Shown: positions 7,990-20,831 of the stretch, one piece after another
How positions within the stretch are numbered: position 1 is the stretch's first letter
Layout: the number at the start of each line of letters is the position of its first letter
Origin: Temnopleurus reevesii
Taxonomy: Eukaryota; Echinodermata; Echinoidea; Temnopleuroida; Temnopleuridae
Length of the DNA stretch: 64,000 nt
Direction of reading: 5' to 3'
Assembly (NCBI GenBank): GCA_036244855.1
Contig: BQKZ01000562.1
Span: forward strand, 82,505-146,504
Translations under genes and position numbers: made by a program
Notes under the pieces: generated by a model
What the model saw: only the letters and a program-made list of their open reading frames with translations
Told to the model about the DNA's origin: nothing
Database searches by the model: none

Positions 7990-10967
7990 GTAAGTTGTCA
8001 CAAATTTAATAGTTTCTTTAACTTTTTCATCCCAACCTAAAAAAGCAGCAATAAAACTCAAAGGAATGTTGAGTTTCTTCAAATGGTAACTCCACACCAA
8101 TAAGATAACTTGATTTTGATTAAAAGCGCAAAAATTAGACGAACATATAAAAACAGTTACGAGTGAAATTTAACAAAAATATCAAAGTTATGAACACTTA
8201 AATGATATCTAAAAATAATTCAAGCAGTTGTCTTTTAGCAATTGGCAGTTTTAGATTATGTGACGATGACGTATGTTCATCACTTCTCTACAATATATCT
8301 CATTTCTTTTTAAAGTCATAGGTTTTTCAAATTCATTGCATCAAATCGCCATATGTAAATGAACTAAAAACGTGGATCAGCTTAAAAATTTTATGCTGCC
8401 CTAATGTTCATACAAGTACAAATTTTAATGGAGAGCAATCTGTGGTTTAATTTGCCACTCGTTTGTTCTTGAATGCTACCCCTTCTGATCTAGGAAAAAA
8501 AACCACACAAACAAACAATCTCATCCATAATTTCCAAGCTTGTTCTGATTGGGCGAGTTTATCCAGTAGCAAGCTCATTCCAAGACTGTCTGGTTAGTGG
8601 AGACGTCCCTTTTGTGTTTCATACAATGGTACACTGCTAGCAACCACCCCAGGAGTGTCTAGAGTGTGTGTTGATTGAAGAGTGGTGTTTGATGATGAGG
8701 TTTTAATTCATAGGGGTTAGCTGGGAATATAATTAAAGACTGGTCAGTAAACTTCTCTTGCTGCTGAGTAATCAATCATTTCTCCACCTTTTCTGATTGG
8801 TTTTTATTCCCCGTGCCTCTCCCATCCCTTTCTTTCTTTCTCTTTCCCTTTTTTTCTCTCTTTCTCTCTCTCTCTCTTTCTGTCACTCTCATTTTCATAG
8901 CCTTTACAACGTATTTCAGTTTTATTATTAAATAAAACCAAGAAATACTCCATTGTTTTAACAATCGTTTGCAATAATTTACATAATAAGATAAGGGGAA
9001 AAAATATAGAGATGGAGATAACAAGCCTGCCAGCTTGAAATTCCTATTACTGACTATTTACATACATTTACATGAAATCGTTGTCTGGGGAGGAAGGTTC
9101 TNTATTTACAACTCAGGGAATTAGGAACATGTATTTTTATGGATTTCTGTTGACCAGAAGCATTGTAATATAACCATGTTAGAATTTGTGTCGAGTTCCA
9201 CGGAGGGATGGTAATGAAAATGTGACCAGATGGTGTTAAAATTCCTCCTTCAAGAATTTCTCCTATTTTCGAGAAAGGAAACAAAATTGTTGGTCAAGGA
9301 ACATTGTTGAATCTCTGAAGAGATACAGGATATCACTACCTCCATACTTCCAAGAAATGTTAAAGTTTGGCTGAATATGAAAATGACAAGGTATTATCTT
9401 TTTAAAACTATAAGCTGAAATCCTGAAAGAGGCTGAAATGGGCTGAAATATCAATATTCATTTCATAGTTGGTAAATTAAATTCAAATTAGGAAAGGACC
9501 GCAGAAATGCAACAAACTTTTGTGACATTACTTTATCGTCTTATTGCATTATTATTATACATTAGGTTGAATTGAATTCAGACTGAGATAACGCCTTTCG
9601 GAGGAAACTTTTCAGCACTGCTGATACGCCAAAATCTAAATACATCAGCATTCTTTTACGATGGGATAACATATTGGCGCTAGACATTTTCAGGTTACAT
9701 TATGACATTATGCAGTATTGCAGTTGGGCTGGGAAACTTTGTTACACAAAATGTTATGGTAGTGAGCAATTGCCCTTCAACAAAAGCTTGTCACTGCAAA
9801 GCTTTGTGTAATATATTGATTCAGGCACCACATAGTATATCAACAATATTGCACTACTACTCTTGTACATTTTATGACTGTTTTAGTCCAATGTATAGAG
9901 AGAAGATTTGTAATGAAGTTACATTTCAGCATTCTGGTGTATACAAAACTTTACAGCCAACTGAGGCGAAGTAGAGATACTAATTTGTGTGCCATCAATT
10001 TTGGTGCTTCAAATCAATCAAATTAATTGTAAAAGAAAAAATAAGGAGAGAGAATAGGGTTATATACATGGAGCAATAATATCACGTAATATCTGAGGTC
10101 ACATATCAACTCTCTTCATTTTTATTTTATTTACTCTTGTTTCATAAATCCAGATTGTATATGTCTTTGTTTAAGGTATATAATATTTGTTTATTGTTGT
10201 GTTCCTTTCCTCTATATACATCTTTCTCCTCTTTGTTTTGTTTGTTGTGTATTAATGTTTTCAAATGTGTATGAGTTTTGTTTGCCAGATATATAATGAT
10301 TATTTTGTTGATGCACCACCCAGGCTTCCAATATTGCTGAATTCAACTGATTGTTGTGTGTGATATATATAATAGAACGAAAGAAATATATGAATCTATG
10401 CATATGAAATAGGCAGATAGGATTAGAACAAGTTTCAAATAGGTGTTGTTCAGTCAGTTGGATACAAGAGTTGTGTTATGGTCATGCCAAGATGAATCTT
10501 GATGGATTTTTCGTGTAGCTTACATTTTTTTAAACAATCCGAGGGATAGTTTGACTTTGTCTAGGCATTGCATGCATTTGAGTCCTCACTTCTAATCTTT
10601 GTTTCACATTCACTCTCTCTCTCTCTCTCTGTCTTTTTTATATTCCTCCCTCTCCCACTCGGTATCTTTCCCCCTTTCCCTTTCCCTCTTTCAATCCTAC
10701 TTTTATTTGCTGTTTCTATCTCACCTTCCATTTCTCTTCTCTCCCAAATCACCCTGACCCTTTTCTCTCGTTCATTTTTTCGCCAACTTAGGACCCTTCA
10801 CTGGGTAGTTTCATCTGCAGTTTCTTTTTAACTCCTATTCCCCTGTAACTTGTGGTACTCAATCAATTAACAATAAGATGGTGATAGTGTCCATACATTT
10901 ATTAAACAGATGAATTTATGGTTTTACAAACTGTACTCTTATTGGATGCATTCTTGACTTCCTGCAG
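7990..10967 (+). other. probable last formin intron
   Basis: Apart from the 567-bp duplication, no coding signal or known element was found. An alternative terminal exon could begin at 9691 (acceptor GACATTTTCAG at 9680-9690), giving only three codons (V-T-L) before TGA. A CT-rich tract lies at about 10608-10632. Confidence 0.4.
8535..9101. repeat. 567-bp near-identical duplication, copy 2, ending at an N
   Basis: Identical to 7106-7672 except for about one base, and it stops exactly at the single N at 9102. A repeat that terminates at an N suggests a joined contig end or retained haplotig rather than a biological tandem duplication. It lies in the intron after exon D. Confidence 0.9.
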
Positions 10968-11012
10968 CAAAGCATGACACCTCTCATTCAACCTACTTAC
11001 ATTCTGGGTTAA
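10968..11012 (+). CDS. FMN2: possible last coding exon of formin
   Basis: A good acceptor (TTCTTGACTTCCTGCAG) precedes a phase-0 frame of 14 codons, QSMTPLIQPTYILG, ending at TAA (11010-11012). This phase is the one required by exon D. There is no homology I can point to, because C-terminal ends of formins are poorly conserved, so this rests on splice-site quality and phase alone. An alternative is a three-codon exon at 9691. A poly(A) signal follows at 11634. Confidence 0.27.
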   Translation, partial: QSMTPLIQPTYILG

Positions 11013-11130
11013 AATTTCACTATTTTGTGCAATTTTTACTACAAAAGTATACACTAATTCACTCCATAATAACAGAATCAACTACAGAAATCTGCTGTTC
11101 TGATATTCAGAACTATACACTTCTGATGTT

Positions 11131-11280
11131 CGGGGCCCGTACCATAAAGGTTTGCGATCAATTGCTAATCTGATAGCGATTGATATCAATCGCAAGTCTA
11201 TGGTAAATCATGTACTAAAGTTTGCAAGTGATCGCAAAATCAAATAGCGTTTAATCGCAAAGCTTTATGTTACGGGGCCC
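11131..11280. mobile_element. fold-back MITE, GGGGCC family
   Basis: Left end CGGGGCCCGTACCATAAAG and right end CTTTATGTTACGGGGCCC are inverted. The interior carries ATCGCAA repeats in both orientations, so the whole 150 bp can fold into a long hairpin. It lies in the presumptive formin 3' region and, if transcribed, would sit in the 3'UTR. Confidence 0.75.
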
Positions 11281-11633
11281 TGAACCTTGTAGATGCCCAT
11301 GAAAGTCAGAATTTCACATTTGAGAGCCCCGACAACAAAAGTAGTTTTGTCGAGAAGCATCAGGTTCTCCTACAGTGGGTTGCATTGTAATAACATGTTC
11401 ATGTTTCTGTGGCACTATCCATTTTAGGTGAATGCTGCCCTCTTAAGTTTTGTGATATGTAATTTGTCTGATTTGTGCCTTCCCAGAGGCTATAGAATTA
11501 TCTGATAATTTTTTCCTTTTTTACACTTTTATATTAACCAGCCTGATTTCGTCTTGTACATAATATTACTTGATATATTCTGGTGAAGAGTTAACAAATA
11601 GAGTTGACTGTTAGAGTACAGAGCTTTATATGA

Positions 11634-11639
11634 AATAAA
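11634..11639 (+). terminator. candidate formin poly(A) signal
   Basis: AATAAA within TATGAAATAAAAAATTG, about 620 bp after the candidate last stop codon. AATAAA is frequent in AT-rich DNA, so this is only a candidate. Confidence 0.25.
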
Positions 11640-12190
11640 AAATTGTTTATTTCAAATATTCCTTATTTGTAGTGCAATACAAACTCCTTTCATTACTATG
11701 CATGCTATTCCTCTAGTACTTTTATAGCTGAATTGTTTATTCCAAGTTGAACTCTTGAACAGTACTGATAAATTGTAATTCTAAACTAATTTTGTAGAAA
11801 TCTTTTGTCTTGTTGTATTCGGTGTCATGCAATTTTTCATATTGTAGAATACTCTATGATGCTTATGTATTCACCAATCTCACTAAGTATTTTGATGCAC
11901 GTAATTCATAATTTTTAATGAAGTAATTTCTCAACTTCTGCCATACACATCTCTTAATTATATTTATACATGCTTTGGGCTGCAATCTTTTCTCTTTTTT
12001 TTCGGCGAAAAATATATTAAAAAAAGAGGTTGACATCTCTTCAAATTAACATATATTCAACTCAATGTATCACTCATGTGTTCATACAATGTAAAAGATT
12101 TCTAGCTTATACCTTGGGTTTTTTTTTTAGTTCACTGAATTATATGGATCTGTTTTTTTTATCATCAAGTATTCAAATGTGGTAGTCTTA

Positions 12191-12313
12191 GGGGGTGTTG
12201 CTCAAAATCAATTGCAGATCAACTGCAACTTTTCAAATTGTAACGTGCATTTTCATTCGCGCGCGATATGCGCATTTAACAAGATGCACATGAAACTTTT
12301 GAGCAACACCCCC
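12191..12313. mobile_element. Tourist-like MITE, third copy, 123 bp
   Basis: GGGGGTGTTGCTCAAAATCA at the left end, AACTTTTGAGCAACACCCCC at the right end, TTA on the left and GTA on the right (one flank mutated). It is shorter than the copies at 711 and 1653 through loss of the inner right part. Confidence 0.75.
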
Positions 12314-15061
12314 GTACTGTATTAAGATAGAATGGGACAACTTTGGACATTCCATGTGATGAGTGTATATCATTAGAGTCCCAAATACAAAAGTAAATGC
12401 TCAATACATTATGAATCTTTAAAAAAAATAGTACAATAAATGAGAAATAGGCACAGCTAGTGCTCAAAAGATTATATTGTTAGACTTCTTTGCTTCAAGT
12501 GCTTTCAAGATGATTTAGATATAATAGAGACATTTGCTTCTGTTAGATTTTAATTTAATTCATTTATGGAAAAAATAGAAACATTCCATATTTGGCATCG
12601 TATTGAATAGAGAAATATGTATATGTCTGCTTCTTAATAGTTTACTGCATCATTTTCTTTACAGTAAAATACTCATTTAGTTTATGATTCTCATATTAGG
12701 TAATATTAAAGTGTTTACATTCCATAAAAATCTAGCAACAACAAGCATTTAATTGCTTTAAACTTCAGTACTTGACAGAATTATTTGGATGTCCGACAAC
12801 AAGCTCACAGCGGGGTCACTAGGCCTGGGGCCTAGTCCATTGTTTGAAACTTTGTAGTGGTAGCATACAAGCAAAGAATTCTTACTCACACTCTACTTAG
12901 AAATATGAAGTGCAAGTTCTTAAAACTCATTGGATATTAAACATTTAATTGTTTAAAACTGTAATATAAGTTGTTAATGCATCTCATGACTATAAATCAT
13001 CTCAAAAATATAAATCACTTTAAAGAAATGCATTTTCTGTCACTATTTTGTTTTCTCTTTTCAATTGACAGTTTAATATCAAGTTTATTGCTCTAAATTT
13101 TAAGTGTTTTACCATCTAATCCGTGTTGTAAAAGTATCAACTACCTTTCTTCATATAAAATACTTAAATGTTAAATCTGTGAAAACAATTTATGCTCTAG
13201 AATTTGTTCCAGTAACCGACTAAATTGGTATGAAGTGTAAGCATATATACTAAGTCCAGAAAGTGATGAAAGCAATACTGATAGTGTGATCCCATTACAG
13301 ATCCGTTCATTTGGCAGTATTCTCAGCAAAGCATATGGTTTAGAATTATGTGTTTTCTCAAGGGATCGCCCAAATTTGCCCATTTAGTGACAATGACTGG
13401 AAAATAAGTATCAGAAAAGAACAAAACTAAAAAGGAAGACAGAAATTAAAAATATGAAATATATCACCAATGCAAAATTATTGTGAAGAATAATGTACGG
13501 TTGCAAAGTAATAAACAGCTAAACAACGGGAAATGGTTCTGTCACTCCCGTCAAATTCTACCGTGGTCCCACATGATTCTACTTCATAAGCTATGAAGAA
13601 AAACATTTTGCAATTAAAATGGGTATGTTTTCAAGCAGCAATAATTAGAAGAATATCCAACTGATTTATTTTTTATTTAATTTCTGTACTTGAGCTGAAT
13701 GTTATCTTGTCAAGGCAGTGACCAGAACTTGATTGTAAAATTCTTTGGGAAGGAAAATTGGGAGGGGGCTGTTCCTGCTTTTTTTGTCAGACCACACTTC
13801 TTGATCCTTCCCTGCTCTTTGCCATCTGTCTTCTGGATGGTCTGCTATTATACCTAGGATATATCTGTAAGATATGAAATTCACCCTCCATTCTCTCTTT
13901 CTCTCACTCACTCTCGCTTTCTTCTTCGTTTTTCTGTATCCTCATCCCTAAATGCCATTAGTGCCTCTCGTTTCATTCATCCAAGCGCCACAAAGATTGG
14001 ATAGAGATTGTGTTACATATGTTTAATAGTTTTCCAGAATTTCTAGAATGAATGTGCTATATGTAATACTTTTCTGGAATAATTAGATTTGTTTTCAATC
14101 AGTGTTGAATTTCAAACCCAATTTTTATTGTGTACTAAATCGTATGCATCTTTGATATTGTTAACATATTATGGTTATTGATTTGATAATCATATTTTCA
14201 TTGATTCTACATATTAATATTTGTTGATCAACTATCAAAAATATTCAGTTGTGGCAAACGTATGAAGGCATTTCAAATTTGCACCAAAGGTTTGGTTTAA
14301 AGTTGAGATCAAATTAAATGTTATGTGCGGTGTTATATATTTTTAGTGTATATTGATATATTGACGATGGTGATGAATTTACTATTACTGAATTACAATA
14401 TTAGAAAGATTGTAGTTATTTGATATGACGTTTCATTATGCAAATGATTTGAGAAGGTATATAAAGAGAGCAATAAATTATGGAAAATTTAAAAGTTCCA
14501 AGTCCGTTTTCACTGCCTTTATTTTATATCCGTTTATATCCTTCAGAACTCAGAGAAGAACACTGTGTATCTTGTTATAGATGTGTAAGTGAGAACGATC
14601 GATGATGTGGAATGATTAAATTAGTATTCCAATTATTAGTATTTGTTTATTCAATTATCATTTTATTTTTATTTTTCATTATTTCATTAATCCTTTTTCC
14701 TTAAAATTTGATGGTATAAAATGAATACTTCAAATAAAGGTATTCCCTTTTTTGTTGCACAATAACGCTAATGCATTTAGATACTTTTTTTTTCCAATTC
14801 TGCGCTATATTCACTCGAGCAGAAGCAGAAGTGTGTTTTGAAACTGCGTTGGGTTGAAGAGACGGTATGGAACCTGAATATTTAACAGAGCATATACAAA
14901 AATACACCTTCTTTCTACTGTCTGTATAGCAACAATATCGCTCTCCATTTGTATTTCCGCTTTTTGTAATTTGAAGCAAATTGTTTATACAGTTAATTGA
15001 ATCGTTTGAAACTCGCCAAAGACATGGATATGAAATAATTTGATAGGCTGGTTTACAAATG
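12314..15061. other. intergenic, nothing recognised
   Basis: AT-rich single-copy-looking sequence between formin and gremlin. No exon, RNA gene or transposon end was recognised on either strand. It is part of the interval where long-range gremlin control elements could lie, but no specific site is claimed. Confidence 0.5.
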
Positions 15062-15240
15062 GATTAAAATTCATATACGTATTTTGCTAAAGAACAAAGT
15101 TACGTAATATTCCTTAAACCGGTTAGCAAAATTGAGCTACGATACTTGGAATCTAGTTTGCACACATTACTTGTTGCTACGTCGGGCAAGTTTTCGGGCT
15201 GTCAAGAATAACCTTTATGTATAGAGAACGCATAAAATTT
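15062..15240 (-). repeat. dispersed repeat R1, copy 1
   Basis: Read on the minus strand it contains ACTTGCCCGACGTAGCAACA and TGTGCAAACTAGATTCCAAG, then CCGGTTTAAGGAATA. The same order of motifs is found on the + strand at 28682-28840 and 54890-55086. Similarity is about what is expected for old copies of an interspersed element. No terminal repeats or coding capacity were seen; the class is unknown. Confidence 0.65.
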
Positions 15241-16021
15241 GCACTACATGTACTAGTAAGCCCGCATATTGGCCCAACACCAGACGAATTCTTTGTGAGT
15301 TTTCGAAAATCAAGCTTTGATACAATTTTGAATTTGTAGAACACTGGTGCTTGTGAAGTAGTTCACGAAATCATCAAAAAGTTGCACTAATTTGATAATA
15401 AGATCGAAATAAATTGATACCAAAGTAAATTTGTTAAAAAATATGAGATTAGTGGAGACATATTGGCGGCAACATGGAGCATCCCATTTTAGATTATCTA
15501 TTTATCAGATCAACTATCTTTGGAAACTCTGATAAGTTTGTCTGGTGCTTTGGAGTCAGTGTGTGTATACATCGATTGATTTTGTCTGTATGAGAATAGT
15601 AAGTATTGATTTAAATACATGTTGATTAGATATCTACTTCTGATTTATGATAAGATTGCGATTTAGATCATCACGAGATTTATTACAGATTATTTAGCGA
15701 GATTACTCCATTTATGCGTCGAAGCTTCGTGTTGTTTAACCGTTCTTTATGAGCTCTCCTTTTCTGTCTCTATTTTTCGAGTTGGTCTATCGGCTGGTTG
15801 ACTCCATAATTGATGGTGGTTTGCGGGTGTGTCCGCTTTAAAAGAATGATTATTTGGATTTTATGGTCTGTCCATTCAATGAAAGGCATTTTGCTCAAAT
15901 TATCCCTGATTAACGAGCGGTCATTTGCAAGTTGAATAAATTTTGATTGATTTGTCGAGGTATAAGACTTCCTTCTATGTGTCGAAGGCTTCTCTGATTG
16001 AGTGATTGACGTATGAGTTCA

Positions 16022-16140
16022 GGGGCCTGTAACATAAAACAAGTTTGCAATCAATCGCAAACTTTTGTACATGATTTCCCATAGACTTGCGATTGATACC
16101 AATCGTACGATCGATTGGAACGCTTTATGTTACGGGCCCC
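16022..16140. mobile_element. fold-back MITE, GGGGCC family
   Basis: GGGGCCTGTAACATAAAAC at the left, GCTTTATGTTACGGGCCCC at the right, and TTGCAATCAATCGCAAAC/TTGCGATTGATACCAATCG in the arms, giving a nearly full-length hairpin. CAG flanks both ends and may be the target duplication. Confidence 0.75.
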
Positions 16141-16329
16141 AGTTCTTATTGTTCCAGTCTTAACCCATACCGAGATGCCACAAAACGTTCCATAGAATTT
16201 CAGACTCCGATCAAAACGCATGAATAGTATAATTTATTGAGATTGCGTTGAAGCTTTTTGCATTCCTTTGGCACGCTGAACAATCTATGGAAAAGGAGAA
16301 AGAAAGTGGCAGAAAATGGGAATAGAAAT

Positions 16330-16551
16330 AAATAAAATGCACCGCGTCAGGGGGCGCATCCGATCTCCTGTGTTAAAGCCCGACCAAAGCAGTGTTTCTA
16401 CGACAGTCGGTTGGGGTGGTGAGCCGCGCTGCATTAGATCGCAATAACTCGTGCGAATCTCCTCATGTAAATCGGGGTATCTCGAGGCCGTTGCGAAACT
16501 CGTCGTGTATTGAGCGCTATATAAGTATCCATATTGTATTGTATTGTATTG
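16330..16551 (+). mobile_element. probable SINE 3' part with (ATTGT)n tail
   Basis: Ends in GAGCGCTATATAAGTATCC followed by about four ATTGT units. The AGCGCTATATAA motif before a simple tail is typical of tRNA-derived SINEs in marine animals. A clear tRNA head is not visible, so the 5' border is approximate. Confidence 0.4.
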
Positions 16552-16599
16552 AAATCGCATATAACTCCAAAATTTACGAACGCGTTCACAATTGTTACT

Positions 16600-16800
16600 T
16601 GCTCGTGGTTGGATAACTCGTGTTGAACTCGTGATAAGTCCTCAATACTCGCACGAAGCTCTTATTGCTCATAGCGGACTCGTAATGGGCTCGTAACAAG
16701 TTCTTTGTTTATTATCGTGTCGGACTTGCATTACTCGTACAGCATTCGCAGTAAGCTCGATGTTTCCTCGTAGATCACTCGGATTAAGAAATTACAAAAT
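16600..16800. repeat. CTCG-rich quasi-repeat
   Basis: Many variants of ACTCGTAA or ACTCGTG at irregular 10-20-bp spacing (for example GATAACTCGTGTTGAACTCG, GGCTCGTAACAAG). A similar compositional pattern occurs in the element at 61969-62595, suggesting a related repeat, but no termini could be identified here. Confidence 0.4.
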
Positions 16801-16999
16801 TGGCGCGATTCCCGACGAGTTATGGCGAATTCGTATTTTTAGCATAGCTCGTTTGCAAATCGCTATCGTGTGAACGCTGCTTTCAAACCCGACTAATGGG
16901 TCCATCCAGACTCGAGCCTGGACGACATAGCATCTATTCACATTCATTTGTCATAATAAAGACAGCATCGTCGTTAAAGAATGACAAATATTTTTGATG

Positions 17000-18823
17000 T
17001 GCATTCTAGTGTTGATGTAATGAGGTTGATGTGAAGGCAACAGGGCAGAAACCCACCCCAATGGCATCGGCAATTGTACCTTTTCTGGTTTGACATATGC
17101 GTCCAACAACCGTGATTTTAAATGAATTATCTCTAATAATACAAGAAAGACAAAACGAGAAGGAGAATAATGAACGAGAAAAAGCACAAAAAGGAGACGT
17201 AATTGTTCAGCAATGATCGATAAAAGCCACCCACCCGTGTCCAGAATACAAATATAAGTTTGTATTTAGCAAGTATTATTCGATGGGTATGAATGCTGGA
17301 GTATTGTATGGGTTTGTAAGCCTCAGGCGTCATCATACCTCAGCGATCAGTTTTGTATTATACTTGTTTTAAATGGGCGCCACGCAGTCGAACAAGCCCG
17401 ATGCAATTCCGTCTTTTCGGAGAGTTTTGTACTTTTCACTTCAAAACACGAACAAAATCAGAGCTTTCGTGTCTAGTTTACTGAAAATTCCAATAAATGA
17501 TGAATCCTTTCTTATTTGTGTTTTCTTTTGCTAACCTTAAATCCACTCTTGTAAAAGTCAGTAATCTACAACACAGGGTCACGAGACATAGGATTTAAAT
17601 TCTGAAATGATTTTGGATTCGGGGTAATGACACACGTTCCACTAGCTAAGCCTAGAAATATTCCACTTGTAAAATATTATACTCAAGTAAACAAATGATT
17701 CGACTTCTTTGCAATATCCATAATATCAAAGAATGTCAAACAATATATATAGTCAAAATGATAGATAAGGCTTGTCGATCAGAGCTAATATTTATATATC
17801 AATTCAAGGGGTCATCATATTTCGTTTATTGAGTTTATTATGATAATTTATATATCTATAATTTTATGGGTTTCTAACATTTCCATTCGAGGTTTTATCA
17901 ACCTTTCTTTTTAAATGGCCAAAATGCCTCTTTCTCAATGACTGTTCTTTCCTTTTTTTGTTCTTCGAGTGAGTCTAAATATTAGCAACGGTCTTGTAGT
18001 AGGTTATCTATAAATTTGAAGATTAAATTGTCCATTTTCAGTACGAATTTTATTAGTACATAATATGTCAATTTCAAAGTTATGAAATTTTCAGCTATGA
18101 TCACAAAAAGCTTAAAAAAAAGGATGGGGCTAAACTGTCATTAAAATGCCTAATATCCAAGCAAATAATCGTGATTCAATTCCATAATTTTATAATAACC
18201 AAATTTACGTTATTGCATTTCAAACTTTTCATGAACTTGCTCTAGATCTACTTCCTATTCATTCCTTCGGTAATCATGGTAATGCTGGGTATTAGTTATT
18301 CACTGATGATCCAATAAATTAAATGTGCATCAATATGAAAATTATTATAATTACCATTATTATTGCTTACGTTTTTGAAACATTAATGAGAAGATGATTC
18401 ATGTTTGCTTTTTGAACAAATAATAACAAAACGTATCTTCTTCACTTTCAAGAGAAACAAGAAAGATAAAAGTGGAACGCTCGAATTATTGTTGCACCGT
18501 TTGTGCCATAAATGAACGCGATAATTACCAGACTGTATGTCGATATCTATAGAGACATAGCTGCAATAAAGTTGAAAAATAATTTTTTTATTCATTTTAT
18601 GATGAAGTCGCCGAGTCATGCGTAAATTATATTGCATTTACTTTTAATAAAATCAATACAAGAATTGAAAAGATTTGTAAAGTTAATCAGGCGGCGTTCC
18701 TTTGTGAGAATTATATCTTCATCAAGAACAAAAGCGATTCGACGTCAGCCAAAAATGGGAAAAGAAGAAGAATAAAAAAAAATGAAGAAAAAGAAGAAAA
18801 ACAGGAAAACATGTAGGATGACG
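17000..18823. other. intergenic, nothing recognised
   Basis: AT-rich, with no coding signal, tRNA box pair or inverted-repeat element that I could support. Confidence 0.5.
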
Positions 18824-19098
18824 TAGTCCAGTTGAGGACTGAGTGGTTTGATAGCACCCACCTCTGCATATTCACTTACACTGTACACACAGGGACTGCA
18901 CTACACTCAACCACAGAGTCCTTATACATAACCCTCTAATATGTATGCCCCTCTGATCGCGCCTCCCCACTAGGGGCATACATATTAGAGGGTTATGTAA
19001 GGACTCTGTGGTTGAGTGTAGTGCAGTCCCTGTGTGTACAGTGTAAGTGAATATGCAGAGGTGGGTGCTATCAAACCACTCAGTCCTCAACTGGACTA
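18824..19098. mobile_element. 275-bp near-perfect palindrome with 9-bp target duplications
   Basis: The left arm (18824-18952) and right arm (18972-19098) are reverse complements apart from a 2-nt indel (CTTATACAT versus ATGTAAG) and surround a 19-bp spacer. The arms start TAGTCCAGTTGAGGACTGAG. AGGATGACG flanks both ends (18815-18823 and 19099-19107), a 9-bp target duplication. It has no coding capacity. A 9-bp duplication suits Mutator-like non-autonomous elements (inferred); long-arm fold-back elements of the sea urchin TU type are an alternative. The high arm identity implies recent insertion. Confidence 0.85.
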
Positions 19099-19599
19099 AG
19101 GATGACGTAGACGGGGTTCAATAACCTGGAGTCGATCGTATTTTTATCCAAATTATTGCCGAAAATGGCAATTGTCACCAATCTTTATCGTCAAGTGGAG
19201 GAACGAGGTTCGATAAGGAGATGGAGACATAGTCTGACTCGGTGGCGACAGGCTGAACAGCGCATGGTGTGAACTTGTCACATTCCAAGCTCAGGGGTTC
19301 CACTAACCTTAGACAGCGCGCTGGTGGTAGTGGGGTGCGTTCCCACTGGGTAGGAACGAACCAGGGAATGCGTCGGTTTGGAAATACAGAAGTCCACGCA
19401 AGTCAGGACTTTAAACAGCAAATTTGTTTTGCCATCATGATACAGTATATAATTTGGAAATGGGCCTTTATGTCTGTTCGAACTTACAAGGTAGTGATTG
19501 AAATTCCTAGTAAAGTCTCTCAATATTTAGAAGAAGACATTGGAATATCAGAAAGTAGAAGGATAAGGAAAGACGATAAATGCAAGGGAGGTTTAGGGG

Positions 19600-20054
19600 A
19601 TGAATATTTGTATTTGATGTGTGCGTGTGTGTAGGTGTGTGTGTATACTTTGTAGAATTGTGTGCATATTGTGTATTTTGTGTCTAATGTGCTGATATAT
19701 GTAGTGGATAAACCATACATGAGTGTAAATGTCGATAATGATACTGGTGGGTGTTGGAAAGAGTCTGTATGTATGTGTGTGTGTGTGTGTTGGGAGAGAG
19801 GCACTTAAGCAGAGCTTTAGAGACAGAGAATAGGAGTGTAATGAGAATCAAACGGTGCATGTCATGTTTTGAAATAAATGAATATCATATTAAGACCTTA
19901 AAGTGATGTGTGTATGTGTGCTTGTTTATACATGTCTTATTATGTTTGGAGTGAGCGGGTAGAAATGTGTGCGTGTGTGTGTGATATAGAATATGGATAT
20001 GAAGCGGTGAACAAGAATGTTCGTGTATATTTTTGTAGATGTGTCCTGTGGGCA

Positions 20055-20093
<39 letters not shown>

Positions 20094-20345
20094 ACGCATT
20101 AACACCTAGGTGCGTGAGAGGGGAGAAATAAAGGGGAAGATGGCGAGTTGTACCGTGGTGTGTGTATGTGTGTGGATATGTGCGTATGTGTGTAAATATG
20201 TTGGAGTGGGGTGTCGATTTGTGCGTGGAGTATGTATGTGTGCGTTTGTGTGTTTGTAACTATATGTGTAAGTCTGGCTGTGTCAGGGTGAACATGTGTG
20301 ATAAAAGTCTATGTGTGTGCGTGTGTGTGTTTGCACGACTGTGTA
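19600..20345. repeat. GT-rich low-complexity tract
   Basis: Degenerate TGTG-rich sequence with a pure (TG)n run at about 20058-20092. Its cysteine/valine-rich ORFs are artefacts of the repeat. Confidence 0.9.
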
Positions 20346-20702
20346 TCTGGAATGGGGGATAGAGAATGATAAACACATCGGAATTTAGTCAATATCAACT
20401 AGATATTGATAATTAATAATACAAGTGTCCAAAAAGTGTAAAAATGTCCACAACTTTTCACACTACATCTACACTGCATGTAAAAGGTACCTCTCACAAC
20501 GAATTCCACAAAACCACCACTCCAGTATTTGAAAAATGTGGCGGCAGTGTGAACAGGCCTGAACTGTGACACTCCTCCACCCATCCTCGGCTCCCCCGCC
20601 TGTGCCGGTGGTTAGGACCCGGTAGCTCGCAAATGAGTCGAGGCGATACGGGGGCCCCCGCCGCGTCGGGTGGGTTGCATGCCCGCTAGGCTGCGACCTT
20701 AA

Positions 20703-20831
20703 GCTCCAGTCACATAGGGACCCGGAAGCAACACGATTCAACACGACTCTTTGTGAATTAAAAGTTAAATAACTGCAAACAAAGAGTAGTGTTGAATCGT
20801 GTTAATTAAGGGCATCTATGTGACCGGGGCC
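20703..20831. mobile_element. fold-back MITE, CCCCGGTCACATAGG family, copy 1
   Basis: CTCCAGTCACATAGGGACC and AAGCAACACGATTCAACACG on the left pair with GTGTTGAATCGTGTT and ATCTATGTGACCGGGGCC on the right. A loop of TTAAAAGTTAAATAACTG separates the arms. It is more diverged than the copies at 45809 and 47191. Confidence 0.8.

Noticed and set aside
7347..9024. Pair of identical 82-aa minus-strand ORFs
   Set aside because: Identity is due to the 567-bp duplication; the frame is a CT-repeat artefact (Arg/Glu/Lys-rich).
18872..19090. 72-aa ORF in the 275-bp palindrome
   Set aside because: A chance frame inside one arm and spacer of the palindromic element.
19908..20362. Cys/Val-rich ORFs
   Set aside because: Arise from the GT-rich low-complexity tract.
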